Source: JAFGIG01 sp964397545 (GTDB lineage Bacteria; SDB-A). Taken from it: DNA of 64,000 bases. Shown here in pieces: positions 1 through 8,135 of this stretch (position 1 is the stretch's first letter; each line of letters starts with the position of its first letter). The notes beneath the pieces are model-generated. The model saw only the letters and a list, made by a program, of their open reading frames with translations. It was not told the DNA's origin and did no database searches. A program made the position numbers and the translations under genes. Location: NCBI GenBank assembly GCA_964397545.1, contig CAYNIW010000007.1, positions 1-64,000 of the forward strand, in the 5' to 3' direction.

Positions 1-14
1 AACAAGGAGTTTTT

Positions 15-365
15 ATGCCCGATCTGACTCAGAACTTAGTGATGATGGTCTCTTTGACCTGGGCTCAATACCTTTTTAAAATACTCGTCCTATCCGGTAT
101 AATCATTGCATGTGCTCTTGGGTGGAAGAAAAAGAAAAACCCCGGGTTCATAGTTATCTTGATATCCGCGTTTTTGAGCTTTCTTCATCATCTTCCCTCT
201 ATTTACTGCAGGGGTTTTTACGCCATAAGAAGAGTCCCTGCAATCGATTATGGCCGAAACATAGTCAGATGGTCTTACATTGATTATACGGTTCTGACCA
301 TCGTGTCATTGCTCCTCGTAACTGGTCTTTTTCTTATCGCAATAAAAAATAACTCTAAAAATTGA
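15..365 (+). CDS. Small hypothetical membrane protein
   Basis: A 116-residue protein that I do not recognise. It has three hydrophobic stretches, at about residues 22-38, 43-60 and 92-110, with a basic KKKK patch after the first, so it is probably an inner-membrane protein with three helices. The ATG is preceded by AAGGAG at positions 4-9 with normal spacing, which supports translation from this start. It is followed by metG on the same strand after about 110 bases that hold a possible promoter, so the two need not be cotranscribed. No catalytic motif is visible. Confidence 0.6.
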   Translation: MPDLTQNLVMMVSLTWAQYLFKILVLSGIIIACALGWKKKKNPGFIVILISAFLSFLHHLPSIYCRGFYAIRRVPAIDYGRNIVRWSYIDYTVLTIVSLLLVTGLFLIAIKNNSKN

Positions 366-415
366 AAACCTCGAATAATTGAATCATAAAATAAACTTTT
401 TTATTCCGGTAAAAT

Positions 416-444
416 TTGCTATTTTTATTCATTGACTCTAATAA
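416..444 (+). promoter_or_regulatory. Possible sigma-70-type promoter of metG
   Basis: TTGCTA (416-421), a 17-base spacer and TAATAA (439-444) lie about 35 bases before the metG start. Spacing is ideal and the -35 match is moderate. The region is AT-rich, so chance matches are likely. Confidence 0.3.
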
Positions 445-478
445 AAACAGCTAAAACATCAAATGGAATGAAATTAAA

Positions 479-2461
479 TTGAAAGAAAGGCCTGAATTTC
501 CAAAGCGGGCGGTTATAACCGCCGGAATGCCCTACGGCAATAAGGAACTTCACCTTGGTCATATCGGGGGAGTTTTTGTCCACGCCGACTGTTACGCCAG
601 ATTCCTCAGAGACAGAATCGGTAAAGATAACGTCATATTTGTTTCGGGAACCGATTGCTATGGTTCGCCGATTCTGGAAGACTTCAGACGTCTGTCCACT
701 GAAGGTAAATTCCAGGGCACTATAGAAGATTTCGTGAAATCAAATCACGAAAAGCAAAAAAGCGTTCTGGAAAAATACAACATTAGCCTGAATCTTTACG
801 CCGCCTCAAGTTTCGGAAAATCCGGCGCTAATCACAAAAAACTTTCGGAATATATAATAAACACACTTTATTCAAACGATTATCTTATCAGAATGACAAA
901 CTTTCAATTCTTCGACACCGAGTTCGGAGTTTTCCTGAATGGAAGGCAGGTAATTGGCAAATGTCCCATTGAAGGTTGTTCATCCGAAAAGGCTTACGCC
1001 GACGAATGCTCTATAGGACACCAGTATATGCCGGAAGATCTAATAGACCCCAGAAGCACACTCTCTGGCAAAAAACCCGAAATGAGAGGGGTCGAAAACT
1101 GGTATTTAGACCTTTCCCCTTTCAAGAGTCTTCTGGAAAAATGGGCTCAAAACATCGGAGAAAGACCCACATCACGTCCTTTTGTCCTGAAAAGTATAGG
1201 TGAATTTTTAGCACCGCCCATAATTTACATCAAACGGGATCAGAAAGAAAAACTTGAACCTATGCTGCCCAAGCTTCCTGAAAACTATATAATAGACGAC
1301 GGCGACAAGACCCCCGTAAAATTGGTTTTCAAAGAATTGGATGAAAGGGAAAAGGCTTGTTCTATTCTAAGGGAGCATCAGATACGTTTTCGGACCGGTA
1401 AAACTCTCGTCCCTTTCAGAATTACAGGGAACACAGAATGGGGAGTTCCCGCGCCGGTCATAGAAGACCTCGCAGGGCTGACGGTCTGGGTTTGGCCGGA
1501 ATCTCTTTGGGCTCCGATTTCTTTCACGATGACCTACCTTGAAAGCCAGCAAAAGGACAAAGACACATGGAAGGATTTCTGGTGCTCCAAAGATTCAAGG
1601 GTCTATCAGTTCATAGGAGAGGACAACGTCTATTTCTACGGGCCGGCTGAGACAGCTCTTTTTTTGGGTCTGCAGGGCAAAAATCCTGTTCTTGAACCAA
1701 AGGAAGGACAACTCCAGATACCTGACATAATCGCCAACAGCCATATTCTCTTTCTTGACAAAAAAGCGAGCAGCAGCGGGACAGTCAAACCTCCCAGCGC
1801 TGAAGAACTTATCAATTACTACACTCCCGAGCAGTTGAGGACTCACTTTCTCAGCCTTGGGCTCGGTCTGAGAAGCGTCGGGTTCAAGCCGAAACCGCTC
1901 AACCCGGGCGCCGATAAATCAGCGGGAGACCCCGTCCTCAAGGAGGGCAATCTCCTGTCGAATGTCTTCAACAGAGCTGTCCGTTCTTGCTTTTACGGTG
2001 CGCAGAAATACTATTCCGGTAAAATACCCGTCGGAGATGTGAGCGCTCACGTTATGAAAGATGCCAAATCATTAATTATCGAATACGAAAATCGAATGCA
2101 TAAATGCGAGTTACATCTAGTTATAAACCTCATGGATTCATATCTGCACGAAATAAACAAACTCTGGTCCAAAAATATGAAGACGGCGGAATTAAACAAC
2201 GACGATTCTCTGCGATTACAGACACTGATAGATTGTTTTCACATGGTTCGCACCGCAACTGTACTCATGCATCCCGTTGCACCTATAGGCACGGAAATGA
2301 TCCGGGAGTATCTCCGAATGGACGACAGTTTCTGGAGCTGGGACCGCATATTTGAACCGGTATATTCTTTTATGAGAGACCCTGATAACCATGAACTCAA
2401 GCATCTTGAACCGAGGGTGGATTTTTTCATAAAACACCCGAGTCAGATAGCCGAAAAATAA
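479..2461 (+). CDS. metG: Methionyl-tRNA synthetase-like class I tRNA ligase
   Basis: Charges tRNA(Met) with methionine in the cytoplasm. The 660-residue protein has the class I signature HLGH at residues 25-28, a zinc-binding insert with Cys at about 162, 167 and 177, and an anticodon-binding helical domain in the last 170 residues. It lacks the C-terminal Trbp111-type tRNA-binding domain of many bacterial MetG proteins. The start is TTG at 479 with only a weak GGA upstream; no better in-frame start precedes the conserved RAVITAGMPYG. The KMSKS loop is unusual: in the expected place, about residues 427-432, the sequence reads KKASSSG, so the Met-Ser-Lys core is not conserved. No other metG lies in the window, so it could be the housekeeping enzyme or a diverged paralogue. 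Confidence 0.88.
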   Translation: MKERPEFPKRAVITAGMPYGNKELHLGHIGGVFVHADCYARFLRDRIGKDNVIFVSGTDCYGSPILEDFRRLSTEGKFQGTIEDFVKSNHEKQKSVLEKYNISLNLYAASSFGKSGANHKKLSEYIINTLYSNDYLIRMTNFQFFDTEFGVFLNGRQVIGKCPIEGCSSEKAYADECSIGHQYMPEDLIDPRSTLSGKKPEMRGVENWYLDLSPFKSLLEKWAQNIGERPTSRPFVLKSIGEFLAPPIIYIKRDQKEKLEPMLPKLPENYIIDDGDKTPVKLVFKELDEREKACSILREHQIRFRTGKTLVPFRITGNTEWGVPAPVIEDLAGLTVWVWPESLWAPISFTMTYLESQQKDKDTWKDFWCSKDSRVYQFIGEDNVYFYGPAETALFLGLQGKNPVLEPKEGQLQIPDIIANSHILFLDKKASSSGTVKPPSAEELINYYTPEQLRTHFLSLGLGLRSVGFKPKPLNPGADKSAGDPVLKEGNLLSNVFNRAVRSCFYGAQKYYSGKIPVGDVSAHVMKDAKSLIIEYENRMHKCELHLVINLMDSYLHEINKLWSKNMKTAELNNDDSLRLQTLIDCFHMVRTATVLMHPVAPIGTEMIREYLRMDDSFWSWDRIFEPVYSFMRDPDNHELKHLEPRVDFFIKHPSQIAEK

Positions 2462-2474
2462 CTGAAAAAGCTGA

Positions 2475-2720
2475 TTACGGCTTGGCGTTAAAGAATACTA
2501 TTCTGATTACTCCGAACAAAAATAGTCCGGCGCCGATTATGAGAATTACAACGTTTTCAACAACTCCCATTACAAGGTTAGTATCAACAAAAAAACGAGC
2601 TTTTTTAGGATTGTCCGGATCTTAGACAATGTAGACCTTTTTATTTATGTATAATTCCGGAGAACGGATGGCTAATCTCGATTTTTTAATTTGTCTTTCA
2701 GATATCAGCAGTTAGTCTAT
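2475..2720 (-). pseudogene. Decayed DUF3592-like membrane protein gene (3' part)
   Basis: The minus strand reads SRLAIRSPELYINKKVYIV, a TAA stop, then DPDNPKKARFF and a hydrophobic tail ending at a TAA at 2475-2477. This lines up with the C-terminal half of the intact gene at 9180-9614 (SRFASRSPEAFMNKQIHVV, then YDEKDPKKNRF). The internal stop falls exactly where the paralogue has Tyr, so a single base change could explain it. Upstream of about 2720 the similarity fades and another stop appears. I read this as the remnant of a paralogue. Confidence 0.6.
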
Positions 2721-2861
2721 CAGAAACCGTTTAAGATTCTATTAATCAATCTGATTGAAATTACCGGGAATTGCGACAGCCTGATTTACACGGTCGAAAA
2801 CAATGAATATGGTCTGAAATATTAAAAGAAAAAAAACTACGGCCCGAAGACCGGCAGTCAG

Positions 2862-2896
2862 AAAAAATATAGAGGGATTGCCATCATGACAATCCC
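2862..2896 (-). terminator. Rho-independent terminator after wtpA
   Basis: Read on the minus strand, GGGATTG, a 9-base loop and CAATCCC form a perfect 7-bp stem, followed by TCTATATTTTTT. It lies just past the wtpA stop codon and would end the wtpBCA transcript. Confidence 0.7.
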
Positions 2897-2909
2897 CGGT
2901 TTTGACATT

Positions 2910-4034
2910 TTAGAAAAGGTCTTTCAATTTTTCGGGCAGGTTTTCAGGATGATCGCAAATAAAAGGCGACAAAAACGGCTGGCCGCTCTCTTCCATGAGT
3001 TGCTGGCCCTTTTCAGACAAAAGAAGTTTTATAAACTCGATAGCCAGTTCTTCACCTTCTCCGCCTTTTACTATGGTTATCCCGTAGACCACAGGTTCTC
3101 CGACTAATTCGGTGTAGACGATTTCAGGGTCAACCTGAGTCAGTATCTTCACAACTGCATTTTTATAAAAATCCTCGTAAGTGAATTCATTTCCCTCAAC
3201 CTGTCCTATAGAGCCGAGGTTAACCGCAGGATGAAGGTCAAAATAGTTTAGGCTGTGCTGAACCGCGACGGAACGGTATTCAAAAGCATAATCGAGGTCG
3301 CCGGACTGAAGTGAGCTTATCAGATCGACTGATTTCGATCTGACAACTTCTTCACTCCCCCCCGGTCGGAGGGCTTCATTTTTACCTCCGACTCTTCCCC
3401 TTAGAGTGTCCGGACCGATTATCAAAGCATCATATAGCATATAAGCGTTTGAGTCCGCGTCGAGACCAAAATCGAAAGCATCCTCGAAATAGACTAACTC
3501 GGCAAGCTGAATTACCATTAAAGACCTGTAACCGCAGGGGTCGTCGTCGGGATTGCTGTGACCGTATGTGACACCATCGTTTCTGAGAACATCGAACCAA
3601 GTGCGGGTTCCGTTTATTATATCTTCGGAGCCGGGAGCGCCGTCACGGTAACAAAGAACCAGTTCGTTCCTTGCGAATGCTATATACCAGGCGGCATAAC
3701 CTTTGTCATAAAGCCTCTTAGGGATAAGAGTATAATCCGCAGACGCAATGATATCCGGAGGCGTTTCCCCGGCTTCTATGACGGATATTATCTTGTTAAT
3801 CAGACCCGCGCTTCCTCCAGATTCTATGAGGACTTCCTTGCCGGGATGAGTGCTTAAAAATTCAGCTTTTAATCCTTCGAATGGCACTGAAAGGCTTCCG
3901 GCATGATAAATACTCAGAACAGTGCAGGTGCTTTCAGCTTCACCGGGTTGAGGTTTACTGCACCCCTGAAAAAAAGCAAATGTTAATCCAAGCACTGCCA
4001 GGGTTGTTGCAACTTTTCCGATTTTCCCTTTCAC
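2910..4034 (-). CDS. wtpA: Tungstate/molybdate-binding lipoprotein WtpA
   Basis: Extracytoplasmic solute-binding component of a tungstate/molybdate ABC importer. The 374-residue protein has a lipoprotein signal peptide (basic start, hydrophobic core, lipobox AFFQGC with Cys25), so it is anchored outside the inner membrane. After the signal comes HAGSLSVPF, the signature of the WtpA branch of the ModA superfamily. The start is GTG (4032-4034) with GGAGG six bases upstream. It is the last gene of wtpB-wtpC-wtpA, with wtpC ending 11 bases upstream, and a terminator follows. The cofactor-type riboswitch before wtpB supports oxyanion uptake for molybdopterin or tungstopterin enzymes. Preference for tungsten over molybdenum is inferred from the family. 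Confidence 0.9.
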   Translation of the reverse strand: MKGKIGKVATTLAVLGLTFAFFQGCSKPQPGEAESTCTVLSIYHAGSLSVPFEGLKAEFLSTHPGKEVLIESGGSAGLINKIISVIEAGETPPDIIASADYTLIPKRLYDKGYAAWYIAFARNELVLCYRDGAPGSEDIINGTRTWFDVLRNDGVTYGHSNPDDDPCGYRSLMVIQLAELVYFEDAFDFGLDADSNAYMLYDALIIGPDTLRGRVGGKNEALRPGGSEEVVRSKSVDLISSLQSGDLDYAFEYRSVAVQHSLNYFDLHPAVNLGSIGQVEGNEFTYEDFYKNAVVKILTQVDPEIVYTELVGEPVVYGITIVKGGEGEELAIEFIKLLLSEKGQQLMEESGQPFLSPFICDHPENLPEKLKDLF

Positions 4035-4045
4035 TTGACCTCCTT

Positions 4046-5092
4046 TTAAAATACATGAACTGCTGAAGCTTTAAAAATAATCCAGGCTTCATCATTTTTT
4101 TTTAGCTCCAATTCTTCTAAAGCCGTGTTTGTCACCATGGACACAAAATCCTGACCCGCTGACACAGTGACATACGCGTATGACCCCCTGTGAGATACTT
4201 CTTGAACAATTCCTTTAAGACAATTTCGGGCTGTGGAAACGAACTTTTCCCTTGAAATAATAATCTCTTCCGGTCTAAGTGTAACTCGGACATCTCCGGT
4301 CTTTTCAGTCACCGCGTTGATTTTGTGGCCATTTATCTCAATTTCAGCAAAACCGTCATCCTTGTGTCTCGACTTTCCCCTGAAAATATTTCTTGATAGA
4401 GCGAAATCAGCGACAAACTCCGTCTTGGGATGACGCATAATATAATCGGGACTTCCAGTCTGAACAATGACGCCGTTGTTTATAACAGTCACCCTGTCAC
4501 CGAGCACCGCCGCTTCTTCAAAATCGTGCGTGACGTGAATGACGCTGACTTTGAGCTCATCGTGAAGTTCTTCTAGTAAATCTCTCATTTTTTCGCGTGT
4601 GCTTGGATCCAGAGCGCTCAGGGGTTCATCGAGAAGAAGAATATCCGGATCGGTTACGAGAGCTCTGGCTAAGGCGACTTTTTGTTTTTCTCCTCCGCTC
4701 AGCGTATCCGGCTTTCTATCGAGCAGATCTTTTATGCGGGTCATTGCGGCTATATAATCTATCTTTTCTTTGATCTTTTTCCGAGGAATTCTTCTGACTT
4801 TAAGTCCGAAAGCAATATTTTCCGCGGCGGACATATGCGGAAAAAGCGAATAATCCTGATAGACAATGCCGATTTTTCTTTTTTCCGGAGGAAGTTCCGT
4901 TACGTCTCTGCCGTCAATAATTATCTTTCCTTCGAGAACCGGATATAGACCTGCTATCGCTTCGAGTAAAACCGATTTTCCGGCTCCTGTAGGTCCGAGG
5001 ACGATGAAATACTCCCCTCTTTCTATATGAAGATCAATATTTCTAAGGACAAAATTGCCCAAGTCAATTTTCAACCCTCTTATTTCAATCAT
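4046..5092 (-). CDS. wtpC: Tungstate/molybdate ABC transporter ATPase WtpC
   Basis: ATP-hydrolysing subunit that powers uptake through WtpB. The 348-residue protein has Walker A GPTGAGKS (33-40), the Q-loop VYQDYSLFP (about 78-86), the ABC signature LSGGE (131-135), Walker B ILLLDEP (151-157) and a switch His in HVTHDFEEA. A TOBE-like domain occupies about residues 285-348, as in ModC/WtpC proteins, where it binds oxyanion. Its ATG overlaps the wtpB stop by four bases, so translation is probably coupled. Confidence 0.9.
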   Translation of the reverse strand: MIEIRGLKIDLGNFVLRNIDLHIERGEYFIVLGPTGAGKSVLLEAIAGLYPVLEGKIIIDGRDVTELPPEKRKIGIVYQDYSLFPHMSAAENIAFGLKVRRIPRKKIKEKIDYIAAMTRIKDLLDRKPDTLSGGEKQKVALARALVTDPDILLLDEPLSALDPSTREKMRDLLEELHDELKVSVIHVTHDFEEAAVLGDRVTVINNGVIVQTGSPDYIMRHPKTEFVADFALSRNIFRGKSRHKDDGFAEIEINGHKINAVTEKTGDVRVTLRPEEIIISREKFVSTARNCLKGIVQEVSHRGSYAYVTVSAGQDFVSMVTNTALEELELKKNDEAWIIFKASAVHVF

Positions 5093-5910
5093 TTGGTTTT
5101 CCTGCGGCGTGAAAGGATCCTAAGAAGAACAAAAACTGCAAGAGAGATTAATATGACTATCGCTGTCACAGGCCTGGCGTATTCAAGCCCGAAGGAATTG
5201 AATCTGTCTGCAACGAGAATAGGGGTCACGCAAGCGTAATTTCCAAAAAAATTTACATGATATGCCAAAACGAGAACCGCACCGAATTCGCTCGCTCCTC
5301 TCGCCCACATCATTATTGAACCTGACAAAATACTTCTCCAAGCCAGCGGTAGAGAAATCCTGAAAAAAGTCTGCCAGGGTGACGCTCCAAGAGTCCTCGC
5401 CACTTTCTCAAGTCTGATGTCAACGGACTCAAAACCTTCCCTTGCCGCATTCAAAAGAAAAGGTATGCTGACAAACAACATGGCAATAATTACGCCTGCG
5501 ATGCTGTTGAAAAATGATATGCCTAAAAATTTAAAGAACTTACCCGTGAGAAATTTACTTCCGAATACGAAAAGGAGAGCTATTCCCGCCGCTGAATGAG
5601 GAATCACGACAGGGATGTCAATAAGCCCCTCGACAATTCTTTTGCATATGAAATTCTTCCTCGCCAGCAGATAAGCTAGAGGAACTCCGAAAACTAATCC
5701 GATAACAGTCGCAAAAGCTGCGGAATAAGCTGTCATTAGTATCGAACTGTAAACTGATTTTTCCAAAAGCGCTGTGCGCAAAGTTCCCAAAGAAGACGAA
5801 AATAATAACTTTATTATCGGTCCGGCAATGAAAAAAGCCATTAAAAAACCGAAAATAACAAAGACAAGAGTCATAAAATCGGTTTTTTTTACTTTTTTCT
5901 TTAAGCCCAT
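5089..5910 (-). CDS. wtpB: Tungstate/molybdate ABC transporter permease WtpB
   Basis: Membrane channel subunit of the importer. The 273-residue protein has about six hydrophobic segments and the permease EAA-type loop (VARTLGASPWQTFFRISLP, from about residue 167) that docks on the ATPase. It is the first gene of the operon. Its leader carries a cofactor-type riboswitch and then a terminator-like hairpin that ends only about 14 bases before the ATG, so its expression is probably set by transcription attenuation. AGAGGA lies upstream of the ATG. Confidence 0.88.
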   Translation of the reverse strand: MGLKKKVKKTDFMTLVFVIFGFLMAFFIAGPIIKLLFSSSLGTLRTALLEKSVYSSILMTAYSAAFATVIGLVFGVPLAYLLARKNFICKRIVEGLIDIPVVIPHSAAGIALLFVFGSKFLTGKFFKFLGISFFNSIAGVIIAMLFVSIPFLLNAAREGFESVDIRLEKVARTLGASPWQTFFRISLPLAWRSILSGSIMMWARGASEFGAVLVLAYHVNFFGNYACVTPILVADRFNSFGLEYARPVTAIVILISLAVFVLLRILSRRRKTK

Positions 5911-5923
5911 GACTCTTTTCCTC

Positions 5924-5963
5924 TAAAAAAAGAAAAGCGGCACCGCAAAGATAATAAGTGCCG
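5924..5963 (-). terminator. Attenuator hairpin between riboswitch and wtpB
   Basis: Minus-strand CGGCAC, a 14-base loop and GTGCCG (5938-5963), followed by CTTTTCTTTTTTT down to 5924. It sits between the riboswitch aptamer and the wtpB start, the expected place for an expression platform. Confidence 0.65.
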
Positions 5964-5988
5964 TATTATTGAATGAAACATTGGTTTT

Positions 5989-6097
5989 CTCTCCTTTCCG
6001 AACACGGGAGGTGAAGACGTTTCCGGCCGCACCCTCGAGACTTCCGTCTGCCGGTCGCCTGCCGTGGATCACTCTTTAGGCAAAGCGACTCGAAGAG
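5989..6097 (-). promoter_or_regulatory. Moco/Tuco-family riboswitch upstream of wtpBCA
   Basis: The minus strand contains CTTCACCTCCCGTGTTCGG then AAAGG. This closely follows the 3' part of the E. coli moaA Moco RNA as I remember it (CTTCGCCTCCCGTATCTGG then AAAGG). A terminal helix can form between CTCTTC at the 5' end (6092-6097) and GGAGAG at the 3' end (5989-5994). A GGTG/CACC helix lies before the conserved CCTCCC. The Moco RNA family (Rfam RF01055) senses molybdenum or tungsten cofactor and often controls transport and cofactor genes, which fits the tungstate transporter downstream. Whether it is the tungsten-type variant depends on helix P3, which I cannot fold reliably by eye. Confidence 0.8.
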
Positions 6098-6376
6098 TTG
6101 AAACTGCAAATTCTATAGTTATATCTTCAATTACTCAGAATTACGCTTATTATTCCTGAAATTGAATTTTAAGACAAGTAGAAATTTATTTGATTTAATT
6201 ATTCAAAAGCTTTATAAGTTTAATAAAGAATTCAGCAAATCTAAAAAATTAATGCTGTTTTATAAATTATCCCTTTTGTATTAAATAAACAGCCCAAATT
6301 TAGTGAAAAATGAAGAATTTTTGATTTTTCTACCTGATTTGAAAGTTAAGAATCAAAACTTTTACGGAGGAATTTT

Positions 6377-7180
6377 TTGAATCTGCCGATTGCTGTTTTT
6401 TTAGTTTTTTTTATTGGTGTTTTGATGACAATGACAGGAAGAGGCGGCGGTAATTTTTATGTCCTGATCCTTGTTTTAGCAGGTCAAGCCATGCATCAAG
6501 CGGCCACTACAGCTCAGTTCATACTCTTCCTCACCGCGCTCGCCGGAATGCTTGTTTTTCAAAAAAACAAGCTCATCGACTGGAAACTGGCACTCATTAT
6601 AGATCCGCCTACTGATATTATGGCATTTTTTGGCGGATATTTCTCGGCATACGCGAGCGGAACTGCATTGAAACTCATACTCTCGGGACTTCTTGTCCTT
6701 GCTGGTTTATTTATGTTTATAAACACTAAGTATAGACCTATTCATAAGAAAAAAAAATTTGGTTACTGGCACAGGACATTTCAAGGGCAGGAATATACAG
6801 TTAATCTCTGGCTTACCATACCCATCACTGCTTTGGCGGGTTTAGCCGCAGGCGCTGTCGGAATATCATGCGGATCTTTCAAAGTGCCTTTGATGGTTTT
6901 ACTTTGCGGTGTTCCGATGCGCGTCGCCGTAGGGACATCTTCCGCAATGGTGGCCGCAACGGCGATAATGGGCTTTATCGGCCATTCCGCTCAGGGACAT
7001 TTTGAACCCTCTTTGGCAGTCCCTCTGGCTTGCGCGGCGGTCATTGGAGGAATCATAGGAGGAAAATTCGCAATCAAAACAGCCCCTTCAAAGCTGAAGA
7101 GAATTTTCGCTATCACGACCATCCTGGCGGCTCTTTTCATGGCTTTCAACGCCTTTTTTTCAAAAATTGAAAATATTTGA
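6377..7180 (+). CDS. TSUP family (TauE/SafE-type) permease
   Basis: A 267-residue integral membrane protein with about seven to eight hydrophobic segments in two halves. The first half contains TGRGGGNFYV and the second AAGAVGISCGSFKVPLMV and GVPMRVAVGTSS, the glycine-rich repeats typical of the TSUP (4-toluene sulfonate uptake, TauE/SafE) family. Members export or import sulfite, sulfoacetate or other organosulfur anions; the substrate here cannot be told. It starts at TTG (6377-6379) with a strong GGAGG at 6366-6370. It is divergent from the wtp operon. An ICMT-like gene follows 30 bases later and may be cotranscribed. Confidence 0.85.
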   Translation: MNLPIAVFLVFFIGVLMTMTGRGGGNFYVLILVLAGQAMHQAATTAQFILFLTALAGMLVFQKNKLIDWKLALIIDPPTDIMAFFGGYFSAYASGTALKLILSGLLVLAGLFMFINTKYRPIHKKKKFGYWHRTFQGQEYTVNLWLTIPITALAGLAAGAVGISCGSFKVPLMVLLCGVPMRVAVGTSSAMVAATAIMGFIGHSAQGHFEPSLAVPLACAAVIGGIIGGKFAIKTAPSKLKRIFAITTILAALFMAFNAFFSKIENI

Positions 7181-7210
7181 TCTAAAGCTTAAATTCTGCC
7201 AAGATTTGAC

Positions 7211-7786
7211 ATGACTGAAAAAATCTATCTGGGAATATTACTGGTATTATTTATCCTCTCGTTTGCCTTAAAAAACGTCATAACCTACTTTAAGACAAAA
7301 CAACCTGTATTCGGCAGATCAAAGAAAATAGCATTATCCGTCTCTATATCATCAATAATATACATAATAATTTTATCGAGGTTGATTTTTCTCGACCCGA
7401 AATGGATTTTGGAAATTATTTTTCCAGGCAGTATAATTTTGAAAGCGGCAGGAATGATATTAACAGCATTCGGATTTTTATCAGGTATTCTGTCTTTTTT
7501 TTCCATTAAAGATTCTTGGAGAGTAGCTATCAAACATGATCAAAAGACGGAATTGATAACAGTCGGTATATATAAATTCTGCAGAAATCCTTATTTTCTT
7601 TCATACGAAATCTTTTTTCTAGGGTATATTTTGTATTTCCCCTCCTTGATCCTTATCTCTCTTTATTTGCCTCTTATTGTAATCTTTCACAAAATAATTC
7701 TGGATGAAGAAAAATTTTTAGAAACCGCTCACGGCGAAGTATATATATCATTCAAACAAAAAGTAAAAAGATATTTAATTCTATAA
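7211..7786 (+). CDS. Isoprenylcysteine carboxyl methyltransferase-like membrane protein
   Basis: A 191-residue membrane protein with about five hydrophobic segments. The C-terminal half holds the ICMT/PEMT-type motif GIYKFCRNPYFLSY (about residues 118-131), and after another hydrophobic segment DEEKFLETAHGEVYISFKQ. In this family these regions bind S-adenosylmethionine and the active site faces the membrane. Bacterial members methylate lipids or small hydrophobic substrates, mostly unknown; no prenylated-protein substrate is implied. No convincing ribosome binding site precedes the ATG. It probably follows the TSUP permease in one transcript. Confidence 0.75.
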   Translation: MTEKIYLGILLVLFILSFALKNVITYFKTKQPVFGRSKKIALSVSISSIIYIIILSRLIFLDPKWILEIIFPGSIILKAAGMILTAFGFLSGILSFFSIKDSWRVAIKHDQKTELITVGIYKFCRNPYFLSYEIFFLGYILYFPSLILISLYLPLIVIFHKIILDEEKFLETAHGEVYISFKQKVKRYLIL

Positions 7787-8135
7787 AAATCAAGAATCAG
7801 TTGTCTTTTAATGCATGTCTGTTTGTAAATATATTTCGCATAAAATTTATCTGAATTTGAAAGTCATGCTATTATTATCCCGCTGAATTGATAAATGGAA
7901 AATAATTATTTCATGAGCAATATTAAAAAATAAAAATAAAGCATTTATGTCTGTTGATTTTTCTGAAAAAGCCAAAATTGAATCTCAAAAAATGTATTAG
8001 AACTGTGACAGCGGCAATACTTTTAATACTTGGGAAAGCGGAGGAATCCGGTAAAACTATTGAAAAATAAAATCTTTTGCCCATTTGACATAAGTATTCA
8101 TGGGTTTTATTATCAAATAAGATAAATTCGGCATT
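7787..8135. other. Intergenic region, no supported gene
   Basis: About 350 bases of AT-rich DNA. One plus-strand frame, about 7928-8068, stays open for some 47 codons and ends in a helical-looking stretch (RTVTAAILLILGKAEESGK), but it has no convincing start or ribosome binding site. It may be the tail of a decayed gene. I see no RNA gene or terminator. Confidence 0.4.

Noticed and set aside
6098..6376. Small genes or a second regulatory RNA in the AT-rich spacer between wtpB's leader and the TSUP gene
   Set aside because: No frame with a start and ribosome binding site and no convincing hairpin; only AT-rich promoter-like sequence.
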